IMG/VR virus record: IMGVR_UViG_3300037549_000066
Coordinates: 1 to 21,844 of that record
Strand: one strand, 5' to 3'
Source: a virus
Length of the DNA stretch: 21,844 bases
This document shows, piece after piece, positions 1 through 6,586 of this stretch. The position numbers and the translations under genes are program-made. Every line of letters starts with the position of its first letter. Positions within the stretch are counted from its first letter, which is position 1. The notes below the pieces were generated by a model, which was not told the origin of the DNA, did no database searches, and saw only the letters and a program-made list of their open reading frames with translations.

Positions 1-141
1 TAACATGTTTTTGTTCATGGATTTTTGAATAGTCCAATTGAGCTTTACCCAAATACAAGTCGCACCCATAAATAAAAATGGATTAATTATCCGAAGCAAG
101 TCATTAAATGAGCTTAAAAAAATACAAATCGCGTCAATCAC
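1..141 (-). CDS. Partial small membrane protein, runs off left edge
   Basis: A GTG-started frame of 47 codons stays open to the window edge. The start is chosen because a strong GGAGG lies 5 bases upstream of the GTG, and the GTG overlaps the stop of the preceding minus-strand gene by a few bases, as elsewhere in this cluster. The visible product is hydrophobic, with a likely membrane segment around residues 20-38 (INPFLFMGATCIWVKLNW). No family is recognised. It is the last visible gene of the leftward early cluster. The missing 3' end could change the interpretation. Confidence 0.55.
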   Translation of the reverse strand, partial: MIDAICIFLSSFNDLLRIINPFLFMGATCIWVKLNWTIQKSMNKNML

Positions 142-346
142 TTTTGCCTCCGTTCTCCTTCATCGCCTTTTCAATGTCGTTAACCAATTGGTCATTAATG
201 TATCGATGCAAGCACCAAGTAGCGAACATGGCACGCGATTTGAATACCGGATCACCAAACTTGATATGATCTTCCAAGCTCTTTAAAAACTTAATATGAT
301 GCTTGAGACTCTTTTTAGCCTCTGCAACATTGTCTCCTTCCTTCAT
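134..346 (-). CDS. Hypothetical 70-aa protein
   Basis: The frame could open further upstream at 433, but that would overlap the preceding gene by 70 bases. I choose the ATG at 346 because AAGGA sits about 7 bases before it (AAGGATATCTATG). The product begins MKEGDNVAEAKKSLKHH and is Lys/His rich with predicted helices and two Cys-free basic ends. Residues 10-35 look amphipathic. No domain is recognised. It is co-directional with the Cro-like gene and overlaps the next GTG-started frame, so it belongs to the same leftward operon. Function unknown. Confidence 0.6.
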   Translation of the reverse strand: MKEGDNVAEAKKSLKHHIKFLKSLEDHIKFGDPVFKSRAMFATWCLHRYINDQLVNDIEKAMKENGGKSD

Positions 347-363
347 AGATATCCTTATGCAAC

Positions 364-594
364 TCATACAAGTCGTAAATAATGTAATACAACGGGCAAT
401 AACATGCCGCTGACCAAAAGTGTGATAATCCAATTTAGTTTTGATTCAAGCTTACAAAACCGTTCATGATGGACACCAAATCTTTCTTCATGGACACGCA
501 GTTTTACTTCGTGCTCTATATATTGTTCTGTGTTCACTGTATTTCCTTGGTTGTTGAGTAATTCAATTAATTCTTCACTGGTTTCGGCTATCAT
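364..594 (-). CDS. Coiled-coil protein with C-terminal membrane anchor (XhlA-like topology)
   Basis: This 76-aa protein has a charged N-terminal part (residues 1-52, rich in E, H, R and heptad-like Leu/Phe spacing) and one C-terminal membrane segment (about residues 53-73, LNWIITLLVSGMLLPVVLHY). That layout matches small phage proteins such as the haemolysin XhlA family, which act with holins in some phages. The match is to topology only, not to a residue signature. Its start overlaps the end of the Cro-like gene by 20 bases, with AAAGG about 9 bases upstream. It sits in the early leftward cluster rather than next to lysozyme, so a lysis role is only one possibility; superinfection exclusion is another. 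Confidence 0.65.
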   Translation of the reverse strand: MIAETSEELIELLNNQGNTVNTEQYIEHEVKLRVHEERFGVHHERFCKLESKLNWIITLLVSGMLLPVVLHYLRLV

Positions 595-763
595 TCCATT
601 CTGCCTTTAATAGTCCATTAGTCAGCAGTTCCAATTTTCTCTGAGACTCTAAAGGAACATACCCCCACTTAAGCCAGTTGAGTAAACTCATGTGTGACAT
701 TTTGGTGTCTTTCCTGAACTTATATGTTGACCCAAAATGTTTTTTTACATCTTCTGGACTCAT
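575..763 (-). CDS. Cro-like helix-turn-helix regulator
   Basis: This 62-aa protein has the size and pattern of lambdoid Cro/YdaS-type DNA-binding proteins. It starts MSPEDVKKHFGSTYKFRKDT, with a putative helix-turn-helix at about residues 8-38 and a WLKWGYVPLESQRKLE stretch. The latter resembles the 'W...G.IP..R...IE' signature after the recognition helix in Cro-type proteins. It is the first gene of the leftward cluster and is divergent from the recombination operon, which is the usual place for a phage early regulator. An AGAGG lies 5-6 bases before the ATG. It probably binds in the 764-832 interval to control one or both divergent promoters (inference). No CI-type partner is visible in the window. 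Confidence 0.68.
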   Translation of the reverse strand: MSPEDVKKHFGSTYKFRKDTKMSHMSLLNWLKWGYVPLESQRKLELLTNGLLKAEWNDSRNQ

Positions 764-803
764 TTAAACCTCTTTTATTGGATTTTCTTAATATTTCTCA
801 ATT

Positions 804-832
804 AGTATAGCAAGAAGGTTGACTTATGACAA
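804..832 (-). promoter_or_regulatory. Sigma70-like leftward early promoter
   Basis: Read on the minus strand, TTGTCA (832-827) and TATACT (809-804) are separated by exactly 17 bases, which is close to the bacterial sigma70 consensus. Transcription would start near 797 and lead directly into the Cro-like gene at 763. The -35 box overlaps the first codons of the rightward leader frame at 826, so the divergent transcription units share DNA. I could not find an equally good rightward promoter in 764-818. Confidence 0.55.
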
Positions 833-882
833 GCACTTGGCATATTATGGACGTGAACTTAACAAAGGACAAACAACAATGA
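826..882 (+). CDS. Possible 18-aa leader peptide upstream of exonuclease gene
   Basis: An ATG at 826 follows AGAAGG (812-817) with good spacing and opens an 18-codon frame (MTSTWHIMDVNLTKDKQQ). Its TGA overlaps the ATG at 879 of the exonuclease gene (ATGA). This arrangement is typical of translationally coupled phage genes. The peptide has no recognisable family. It is offered as a leader because the same AGAAGG otherwise serves only a TTG start at 819, which would add an unconserved 20-residue extension to the exonuclease. Confidence 0.35.
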   Translation: MTSTWHIMDVNLTKDKQQ

Positions 883-1709
883 CTAAGCAACAATTTAAAG
901 ATGGTGTTCATGATATAACGAACGAAGAATATCACGCAGCCGAAGGAATTTCTCGAAGCAAACTGATGTTAATGGACAAAAGCCCATACCATTTTTGGTA
1001 TGAAATGTATTCTGGTTTGGTTGAGAAAAGAGAAGCCACGCCAGCAATGAACATCGGCTCGGCCTTTCACACGTTACTATTAGAGCCTGAATTATTCAGC
1101 AAAGAGTTTGCGGTTGCTCCAAAGATTGACCGCCGGACTACCAAGGGCAAAGAAGAGTTTGCAATCTTTATGGAGGAGAACGCCAATAAGATTCTACTTA
1201 CCGATGACCAATACGCCAAAGCTTCCGTTATGGCAAATCACGTCAAGCAACATGAAATCGTGACGACCTTACTTGATGAATCACTTTTTGAGCAATCCAT
1301 ATTCTGGACTGACGAAGAAACAGGCATTCAATTTAAAACACGGCCTGATATTTGGTCATCTAAAATGGTCGTTGATTTAAAAACTACGGCTGACGCAAGC
1401 GTTCAGGGGTTTACACGCTCCGCATTAAATTACGGGTACTATTTACAGGCTGGCATGGCGTTTGAAGCATGTAAGGCTATAGGCAAGCCGTTTGAGATGT
1501 TTGTTATTTTGGCCGCTGAAAAAGAAGCCCCGTATGTACCAGCAGTATTAATCATGGATCAAAACGCGCTGCAATTTGGTATTGACCAATTTCAGTCTTA
1601 TAAAAAGCGGTTGAAAGCGTGCTTGGACTCTAACAAATGGCCGGGCTATCCCGTTCAAGAGTTATCAGTGCCTAAGTTTGCTAAAATTGAAGAGGAGCAA
1701 GTAGCATGA
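879..1709 (+). CDS. RecE/ExoVIII-like PDDEXK exonuclease
   Basis: This 276-aa protein looks like the PDDEXK-like exodeoxyribonuclease VIII C-terminal domain family. It would resect double-stranded ends 5' to 3' to expose single strands for the annealase encoded next. The visible signatures are ITNEEYHAAEGISRSKL near the N-terminus, GSAFHTLLLEP (residues 60-70, with His64), RPDIW with Asp157, VVDLKTT with Asp166-Leu-Lys168, and Gln190 in YYLQAGMAFEA. Together these form the D...(D/E)xK...Q nuclease core. A TTG start at 819 is possible, but ATG 879 has AAAGGA 9 bases upstream and begins just before the conserved region. Its end overlaps bet by ATGA, so the two are translated together. It lacks the long N-terminal part of E. 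coli RecE, as is usual for phage forms. Confidence 0.88.
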   Translation: MTKQQFKDGVHDITNEEYHAAEGISRSKLMLMDKSPYHFWYEMYSGLVEKREATPAMNIGSAFHTLLLEPELFSKEFAVAPKIDRRTTKGKEEFAIFMEENANKILLTDDQYAKASVMANHVKQHEIVTTLLDESLFEQSIFWTDEETGIQFKTRPDIWSSKMVVDLKTTADASVQGFTRSALNYGYYLQAGMAFEACKAIGKPFEMFVILAAEKEAPYVPAVLIMDQNALQFGIDQFQSYKKRLKACLDSNKWPGYPVQELSVPKFAKIEEEQVA

Positions 1710-2560
1710 GTAAGGAACTACAATCATTGAATCAAAGCATGATAATGTGGGATGACCAAAAAAAGCTTGAGGAAATCCGCAAATTATTCGCACCAACATT
1801 GACAGAGATGGAGTTTCAATTCTTCGTAGGCTTGGGGAAAGCCTCGGGATTGAACCCATTTACTCGTGAGATTTGGGCAGTTAAATACGATAAAAATGCA
1901 CCGGCTCAAGTGTTTATAGGTCGTGACGGATATAGAAAAGCAGCTCAAGCCCATTCTGAATATGACTATCATCAATCTGATGCAGTCTATGAGAATGATA
2001 AATTTGAGGTCGTTAATGGTGAAGTGCGTCACGCTTACACCATGAAAGACAGGGGTGCTCTGGTTGGTGCTTACTGTGTGGCGAAACGTCATAAATCCTC
2101 ACGGCCTATTTATGTCTTTGCTGAACTTAAAGAGTATTCAACCGGTCGAAGCGTGTGGAAAGATAAACCGGCTACTATGATTAAAAAGGTAGCTGAATCT
2201 CAATGTCTGCGTGCGTGCTTCCAAGATTTGTTAGGCGGTACTTATGGCGAAGAGGAAATCAATCACAATGAAGCTCAAGAGCCAGCAAAGCCGGTTAGCA
2301 AGTCTCAGCAGTTAATGGATAAGCTCAAGACTGCAAAAGGTCAAACCATTGAAGGTGAGGTCACGCATGAGGAAACGGGTGAAATAGCAACATCAGAACA
2401 ACTCACTGAAATTGAGTTTCTTGTGGCAGTTAAAGATTTTTCACCGTCTCGATTCCTTGATGCCCTTAAACATTATGGCGTTGAAAAATTACCTGAGATA
2501 ACTAAAGCTCAGGCAGAGGATTTCATCGGGATATTAAACAAACTGGCGGACAAAGAATGA
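1706..2560 (+). CDS. bet: Bet/RecT-family single-strand annealing protein
   Basis: This 284-aa protein matches the phage recombination protein Bet branch of the RecT superfamily, which anneals complementary single strands exposed by the partner exonuclease. The visible hallmarks are GLNPFTREIWAVKY (about residues 49-62), AQVFIGRDGYRKAAQ (about 67-81) and KKVAESQCLRACFQDLLGGTY (about 160-180). These are the conserved blocks of Bet proteins. The C-terminal 90 residues (after EEEINHNEAQEP) are charged and less conserved, and may contact a single-strand binding protein as in other members (inference). Length is close to lambda Bet (261 aa). It is fused by an ATGA overlap to the exonuclease upstream and to a 59-aa gene downstream. 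Confidence 0.92.
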   Translation: MSKELQSLNQSMIMWDDQKKLEEIRKLFAPTLTEMEFQFFVGLGKASGLNPFTREIWAVKYDKNAPAQVFIGRDGYRKAAQAHSEYDYHQSDAVYENDKFEVVNGEVRHAYTMKDRGALVGAYCVAKRHKSSRPIYVFAELKEYSTGRSVWKDKPATMIKKVAESQCLRACFQDLLGGTYGEEEINHNEAQEPAKPVSKSQQLMDKLKTAKGQTIEGEVTHEETGEIATSEQLTEIEFLVAVKDFSPSRFLDALKHYGVEKLPEITKAQAEDFIGILNKLADKE

Positions 2561-2736
2561 GTTGTATTTGTGAAAAACATAAGGACGAGCTTAAAAGCTT
2601 GTCCTCCGAGGAGTTAGATAAAAAGATTGAGGAGAATGTCCTAAAAGCGCATGACCTTAACCAAGAACTTTTTACTCAGAAAAAAATTGTTGATTTACTG
2701 ATTGAGGAATTGGAGTCCAGAAAATGCCAACAGTAA
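2557..2736 (+). CDS. Small acidic coiled-coil protein, 59 aa
   Basis: The start ATG overlaps the stop of bet (ATGA), and the frame ends 13 bases inside the next gene, so it is embedded in the operon on both sides. The product begins MSCICEKHKDELKSL and is Glu/Lys/Leu rich, with heptad-like spacing throughout, suggesting a short coiled coil. Cys3, Cys5 and a Cys near the end (CQQ) are present. No family is recognised. The position directly after bet is where many phages keep small recombination or single-strand binding accessory genes, but nothing in the sequence shows such a function. Confidence 0.6.
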   Translation: MSCICEKHKDELKSLSSEELDKKIEENVLKAHDLNQELFTQKKIVDLLIEELESRKCQQ

Positions 2737-2987
2737 TTCACGACCCAAGCAATTATCTTGATAAAATAACCGAAGTTTATGCCTTTGTTTCAGTAGATGA
2801 ATTCGGGGAAGGTGTCATTGGCATGACTCTTGCAGTCAATGGCCGTGAAACCTTCATGCCATTTGTTTGCGCGGATAAAAAACGCATGGAAAGCATTAAA
2901 CCTCACGCTAAAGAAATAGCGAGAACTACAGGGAAGAAAGTCCGATTGATTAAACTAACGACCCGTGAAGAGATTGAGGAGTATTAA
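2724..2987 (+). CDS. Hypothetical 87-aa early protein
   Basis: The product starts MPTVIHDPSNYLDKITEVYA and reads as a small alpha/beta fold: several beta-like stretches (VYAFVSVDEFGEGVIGMTLAV and ETFMPFVC), then a helix and a final strand (KKVRLIKL). It overlaps the previous small gene by 13 bases and is followed directly, with no gap, by the next ATG. No domain is recognised. Coding appears real from the GGAG-like Shine-Dalgarno upstream and the tight operon packing. Confidence 0.65.
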   Translation: MPTVIHDPSNYLDKITEVYAFVSVDEFGEGVIGMTLAVNGRETFMPFVCADKKRMESIKPHAKEIARTTGKKVRLIKLTTREEIEEY

Positions 2988-3302
2988 ATGCACTTGGTAG
3001 AAGACAAGGATTTGACCAAAGAAGAGAAACAATACTTAGAGAATTTATTTTGGAAATATCAGCAGGAAATTGAAGAAAAAATTCACCAAAAAATGGTCGA
3101 TGAATTTCACTTGCTTTCACGTTATAAAGGGGAATTAGCGCGTAAATTTACAGAATTAAACGGATTTCATGGCACGTTGCTTGGTTGTATGAAAGAGATG
3201 ATTGATAAGCAAGATGCCCTGTTTCAGATACATAGTGATTTAATTAATTTGATTTTGCGAACCAATCCTCAATTGATTAAAGAGTTTGAGGTTGTTCAAT
3301 GA
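2988..3302 (+). CDS. Hypothetical helical 104-aa early protein
   Basis: The ATG follows the previous stop without a gap and is preceded by GAGGAG. The protein is highly charged and helical, with heptad-like patterns across about residues 8-60 (KEEKQYLENLFWKYQQEIEE) and a second helix at about 70-100. A coiled-coil oligomer is likely. No family is recognised. It overlaps the next gene by ATGA, so translation is probably coupled. Confidence 0.65.
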   Translation: MHLVEDKDLTKEEKQYLENLFWKYQQEIEEKIHQKMVDEFHLLSRYKGELARKFTELNGFHGTLLGCMKEMIDKQDALFQIHSDLINLILRTNPQLIKEFEVVQ

Positions 3303-3487
3303 AAAATATCGGAGGAGGTTATTTTCAGCTTTCGGTTGAGCAGTTTGAAGAGATTTATAAAAATGGATTCACTTTTGTTCAACCATATCCGGGTAAATTC
3401 AAGAAAATAACGATGGATAACATTCTAATTAGCGAAGAGGATGTTAAGAAAATGCTTGAGAAAAAATTGAAGGAAAAAAATAATTGA
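3299..3487 (+). CDS. Hypothetical 62-aa early protein
   Basis: It begins at an ATGA overlap with the upstream gene, preceded by GAGG. The product starts MKNIGGGYFQLSVEQFEEIY and ends in a Lys/Glu-rich helix (KKMLEKKLKEKNN). The middle (FVQPYPGKFKKITMDNILI) looks like two short strands. No family is recognised. Confidence 0.6.
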   Translation: MKNIGGGYFQLSVEQFEEIYKNGFTFVQPYPGKFKKITMDNILISEEDVKKMLEKKLKEKNN

Positions 3488-3753
3488 ACTCACTATTAAC
3501 AGAGTCCACATTCAAGATAACCAAGAATCCCCTTGACCATCATGTCATTGGGATTTACCAGTTTTTGACTGATGGATTGTGTCAGATAGGAAGCTCTCAG
3601 CAGATGATAGAGCTTACAGACTATGGTTTAGATGCCTTAGAAAAGAATTTGAAGGCTCTTTTACTAGCAATTCTTACTTACAAAAATAAAGGATTATGCA
3701 ATGACTCAACCCTTAACCACATATCGAGAAAATGCCGCTGCCAAAGCGAATGA
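3484..3753 (+). CDS. Hypothetical 89-aa early protein with TTG start
   Basis: A TTG start overlaps the preceding TGA by two bases, with AAGGA 9 bases upstream. The frame stays open for 89 codons and includes MIELTDYGLDALEKNLKALLLAI-type helical sequence in the middle. The last 17 codons overlap the next gene, which has its own good AAAGGA-ATG. The C-terminal tail (KCRCQSE) is therefore read from DNA shared by two frames. No domain is recognised. The start codon is less certain than for the neighbours. Confidence 0.5.
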   Translation: MNSLLTESTFKITKNPLDHHVIGIYQFLTDGLCQIGSSQQMIELTDYGLDALEKNLKALLLAILTYKNKGLCNDSTLNHISRKCRCQSE

Positions 3754-4018
3754 GCCGGTTGTCAATGCTCATGAATTTCTCTTAAAATTTCTTGCTAAAT
3801 TCGACACTGCTAAGCGTGGCGGCATTCATGACTTTATGGAAATATCGATTTTCAACATGATTAATTCAGCGATTGGAAACATTGATACTTACCTACAGAC
3901 TGGCCAAAAGCAAGTGAGTGCCAATGAGATTATGGCGATTGTAGCAGACTCTTATCAAGGGGTTTTGGATAACATTAAACGTAATATTGAGAACATGAAT
4001 CAGGTGAATTTGAGATAA
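3701..4018 (+). CDS. Hypothetical 105-aa early protein
   Basis: A clear AAAGGA lies 8 bases before the ATG. The product is mainly helical with few charged repeats: FLLKFLAKFDTAKRGG, ISIFNMINSAIGNIDTYLQT and a final helix rich in Asn. No catalytic motif or metal site is visible. It overlaps the end of the TTG-started gene by 53 bases and is followed 11 bases later by a coiled-coil gene. Confidence 0.65.
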   Translation: MTQPLTTYRENAAAKANEPVVNAHEFLLKFLAKFDTAKRGGIHDFMEISIFNMINSAIGNIDTYLQTGQKQVSANEIMAIVADSYQGVLDNIKRNIENMNQVNLR

Positions 4019-4029
4019 GGGCTTTATCA

Positions 4030-4398
4030 ATGGACGATATGCAAAAATTAAAGAATGAATTGGCCTCATTAAAAGAACAGTTTAAAAAGAAGTGTGAAAA
4101 GCTCAAAAAAGCCAATGAGAAAATACGCTATCTCGCTCCAAAACATCAGCGTAGGAATGTTTGGCAAGAAGCCCGGCATTTGGAACTCTCGATTTTAAAA
4201 GATTTGACCGACCATTTGGATAAATTTATTTATAAAGTTACTTACAAATATGAAGAAACTACTTATTCCGAGCCTAAAGTGGAATCTTTTGGCACAAAAT
4301 GGCTTAAAAGAAGTTTATTAATGCACTTGGCTCATAAGCACGACTTAGTATTATATGACTATGAGGTCAAAATAATAAGCGCAGAGAAATTATGGTAA
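4030..4398 (+). CDS. Hypothetical 122-aa protein with N-terminal coiled coil
   Basis: Residues 1-35 are a Lys/Glu/Leu heptad coiled coil (MQKLKNELASLKEQFKKK). The remainder (about residues 60-120) alternates strands and helices with several aromatics. The Shine-Dalgarno AAGGG sits between short inverted arms (GATAA 4014-4018, TTATC 4024-4028). No family is recognised. It lies directly before the helicase in the early operon, so a replication accessory role is possible by position only. Confidence 0.65.
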   Translation: MDDMQKLKNELASLKEQFKKKCEKLKKANEKIRYLAPKHQRRNVWQEARHLELSILKDLTDHLDKFIYKVTYKYEETTYSEPKVESFGTKWLKRSLLMHLAHKHDLVLYDYEVKIISAEKLW

Positions 4399-4412
4399 TG
4401 GATTTGATGGTT

Positions 4413-4431
4413 TTAGATAAGGATTATCTAA
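4413..4431 (+). promoter_or_regulatory. Hairpin holding the helicase Shine-Dalgarno site
   Basis: TTAGATAA (4413-4420) and TTATCTAA (4424-4431) are perfect 8-base inverted arms around a GGA loop. The AAGGA Shine-Dalgarno spans arm and loop, and the GTG start follows the last arm base directly. Folding would control access of the ribosome to the helicase gene. The lysozyme gene has the same design at 8066-8084. Confidence 0.55.
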
Positions 4432-6177
4432 GTGAAAGAATTACGCCCGTATCAGCAGGAAGCTGTTACAGAGTGTTGGAAAGCTCTTGTAGCATCAGAT
4501 GAACCCGTTTTATTAATGGCAAGTGTAGGCTCAGGTAAAAGCCTGATGCTTGCCGATATCCTCTTGAGAATGCAAAAGCTCGGCAAACGTGCTCTATGTC
4601 TTGTTAATAACGCTGAATTGGTACGCAATAACTGTGCCACTTTTATTGAGCAAGGAGGGGAAGCGTCTATTTACTGCGCGGCTCTAAAGTGCAAAGATAG
4701 CAGTGCGCCTATAGTGTTCGGCACTCCTCAAACCATATTAAACGGAATTAATAAAAATGAACCGATTTCACATATCAAATTCAATATTATCGTGGTTGAT
4801 GAAGCTCACGCTATTAATTACCTTGATCATCGGAGCATATTTGTTCGGTTATTGCGACACTACAAACAAGAATACCCTCTCATGCGAGTACTTGGAGCTA
4901 CAGGAACAAACTTCCGATTCAAAGGAACAGAAATCGTGGGTAGTGGGTGTTTGTTCCGAACTCAAGTCGGAAATATTACTACTGAACAATTAATCAAAGA
5001 CCATTATTTGATTGATCCAAATTTTGAGGTTGATAAAGAGCTTGTAATCGACTTCACAAAGGTCAAGGTTAAGCGTAACGGGAAGTTCGACCAAAAGGAG
5101 CTTGAACAGGTCATCACTGAAAGCGCACGCCTCACAGAGCTTATTTGCAAGCAAATAATCCATATCATGGAATCTCAAAAACGTTTTGGGATATTTATCT
5201 TTGCAACGACCAAAAAACACGCATTTGAAATATTAAGCCATTTACCGGAAAATGAATCAGCAATAATCTTAGGGGAAACACCGCAAGATGAAAGGACTAC
5301 TATACTGGATAAGGCGCGAAAGGGTGAGATTAAGTATCTTGTTAACATTGCTATTATTTCTGTTGGTGTCGATGTTCCAGCTTATGACACTCTCGCTTAT
5401 TTACGACCAACAGAAAGTCTTGTCCTTCTTGTTCAAACAATGGGAAGAGCCTTACGATTGTCACCCACCACGGATAAAGTAGATGCTCTTGTCTTGGATT
5501 TTGCTGGCAATCTTGAGCGTCACCGCGATTGGGATAATCCTATTTTGCTAAAAGCTTTGCGTCAGACTATTGACCATGATAAACCACGGCCTATGATATG
5601 TCCTAGGTGCTTGGCTGGAAATACTGAGAACGCGAGGCGGTGCGTTGGCGAGAGAATATATAATCAGAATGGAAAAGTCACGCAAATTCGCTGCGATTAT
5701 TATTTTGAATTTAAGGAGTGTACCGGGTGCGGCATTCAAAATGACATTACGAGCCGTCATTGCCGCTCATGCCATTGTGAGCTTATCGATCCGAATAAAA
5801 AGCTTACCTTGGACACGACCACCGAGGATTTAAAAGAATTAGAAGTTCTTCATGCAAGCTATAATATAGCTGATACACAAACGGCCTTTCGCATTAGCTG
5901 TTCTTACCGGTGCCGTGATAATGAGGGTAAAATTGCTACCTTCTATGAAAATTACACGCCATCCAGTGATAAGGCTCGTCATGTGTTCTATGGGCAATTC
6001 ATTAAAAAACACTGCAATACACCATCCGATTGGTACCCATACATTAGCGAACGTTCCAAAATGGAACAAATGCTTGAGCATGTTAATACACCATCAAAGA
6101 TAATGTTGAAATTTGATAATACCGGATATAGAATCAAACGGAAAGTTTTTGAAAATAGCTTATCTGCCATTGCGTAG
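4432..6177 (+). CDS. DEAH-box superfamily 2 helicase with Cys-rich C-terminus
   Basis: This 581-aa GTG-started protein is an SF2 DNA helicase. It has a Q-motif-like RPYQQEAV (residues 5-12), Walker A ASVGSGKS (30-37), Walker B/motif II DEAH (123-126), motif III-like GATGTNFR (155-162), and motif VI QTMGRALR (335-342) preceded by VGVDVPAYD. The layout resembles SSL2/RadD-type helicases of phages. After residue 388 come nine cysteines in CPRC (390, 393), C404, C421, CTGC (430, 433) and CRSCHC (444, 447, 449). These suggest two zinc ribbons that could bind DNA. The last 125 residues have no recognised fold. As no DnaB-type helicase is seen here, it may unwind the phage origin or support recombination (inference). 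It ends the rightward early operon. Confidence 0.9.
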   Translation: MKELRPYQQEAVTECWKALVASDEPVLLMASVGSGKSLMLADILLRMQKLGKRALCLVNNAELVRNNCATFIEQGGEASIYCAALKCKDSSAPIVFGTPQTILNGINKNEPISHIKFNIIVVDEAHAINYLDHRSIFVRLLRHYKQEYPLMRVLGATGTNFRFKGTEIVGSGCLFRTQVGNITTEQLIKDHYLIDPNFEVDKELVIDFTKVKVKRNGKFDQKELEQVITESARLTELICKQIIHIMESQKRFGIFIFATTKKHAFEILSHLPENESAIILGETPQDERTTILDKARKGEIKYLVNIAIISVGVDVPAYDTLAYLRPTESLVLLVQTMGRALRLSPTTDKVDALVLDFAGNLERHRDWDNPILLKALRQTIDHDKPRPMICPRCLAGNTENARRCVGERIYNQNGKVTQIRCDYYFEFKECTGCGIQNDITSRHCRSCHCELIDPNKKLTLDTTTEDLKELEVLHASYNIADTQTAFRISCSYRCRDNEGKIATFYENYTPSSDKARHVFYGQFIKKHCNTPSDWYPYISERSKMEQMLEHVNTPSKIMLKFDNTGYRIKRKVFENSLSAIA

Positions 6178-6198
6178 ACAAAGTAACGGGTTCGTTTT

Positions 6199-6373
6199 GG
6201 CGTTCCCAGCGATATTTTTCCGGCTGCAACGCCCTTGATTGGCGTTTAGGAATCTTGTACAGAGTGTCAGCCAGTAATGTACAAGGCGGAGCTTCCCCGT
6301 TAATCAGGGCTAAACGATTCTAGCCCGGCAGGAATGATAAATCGTGACAGCGTGGAGAGACACGCCTTTATCA
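6199..6373 (+). ncRNA. Candidate structured RNA or leader with at least four perfect hairpins
   Basis: This gene-free interval after the helicase holds consecutive perfect stems. They are GGCGTT 6199-6204 with AACGCC 6228-6233 (with CAGC/GCTG nested inside), CTTGTACA 6254-6261 with TGTACAAG 6278-6285, GGGCTA 6307-6312 with TAGCCC 6321-6326, and TGATAAA 6335-6341 with TTTATCA 6367-6373 enclosing GCGTG 6350-6354 and CACGC 6361-6365. A second GGCGTT at 6241-6246 and a second ACGCC at 6362-6366 allow rival pairings, as in RNA switches. The last stem ends at the AAGGA of the 55-aa gene. I do not recognise a known RNA family. Strand is inferred from the flanking plus-strand genes. Confidence 0.6.
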
Positions 6374-6383
6374 AGGATGAGAA

Positions 6384-6551
6384 ATGAAAGAATTTAATCT
6401 TATTCAGGAATTAGAAAAACTTTATTGGTACATGCAAGGTGCTCATTCAGTTTGCGATCATGAAAACTCAAGCGCAACTTTTCATCAAGCATGTCATAAA
6501 TTAGATGAGATAATTAATTCAATACCTAAAGACAAAGAAGCCAACGCATAA
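6384..6551 (+). CDS. Hypothetical 55-aa protein downstream of the structured RNA
   Basis: An AAGGA (6373-6377) lies 6 bases before the ATG. The frame encodes a compact helical protein (MKEFNLIQELEKLYWYMQGA at the start, DEIINSIPKDKEANA at the end). It contains His21, Cys24, His26, His34, Cys37 and His38, a spacing that could bind a metal, though no known zinc-finger pattern fits exactly. It is the last plus-strand gene before the strands converge. Its Shine-Dalgarno site directly follows the strong hairpin of the putative RNA, so its translation may be controlled by it. Function unknown. Confidence 0.6.
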   Translation: MKEFNLIQELEKLYWYMQGAHSVCDHENSSATFHQACHKLDEIINSIPKDKEANA

Positions 6552-6559
6552 CGCTGGCT
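6539..6559 (-). terminator. Weak hairpin terminator at the convergent gene ends
   Basis: AGCCA (6539-6543) pairs with TGGCT (6555-6559). One mismatch follows, then a further CG/CG pair closes a 5-base loop. Read leftward, the stem is followed by the T-rich TCTTTGTCTTT, fitting a terminator for the 166-aa gene. Read rightward there is no T-run. A second short inverted repeat, TCTATC-ATA-GATAGA, lies at 6568-6582. Support is moderate only. Confidence 0.35.
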
Positions 6560-6586
6560 CAACTCCTTCTATCATAGATAGATGAG

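Noticed and set aside
38-286. Plus-strand frame of 82 codons
   Set aside because: It lies opposite two minus-strand genes with better ribosome sites and overlaps; no Shine-Dalgarno is visible before its ATG.
6290-6366. Possible tRNA or group I intron in the structured gap
   Set aside because: No T-loop GGTTCGA-type motif in place, no cloverleaf of standard lengths and no P7-like intron core were found; the stems do not fit these classes.
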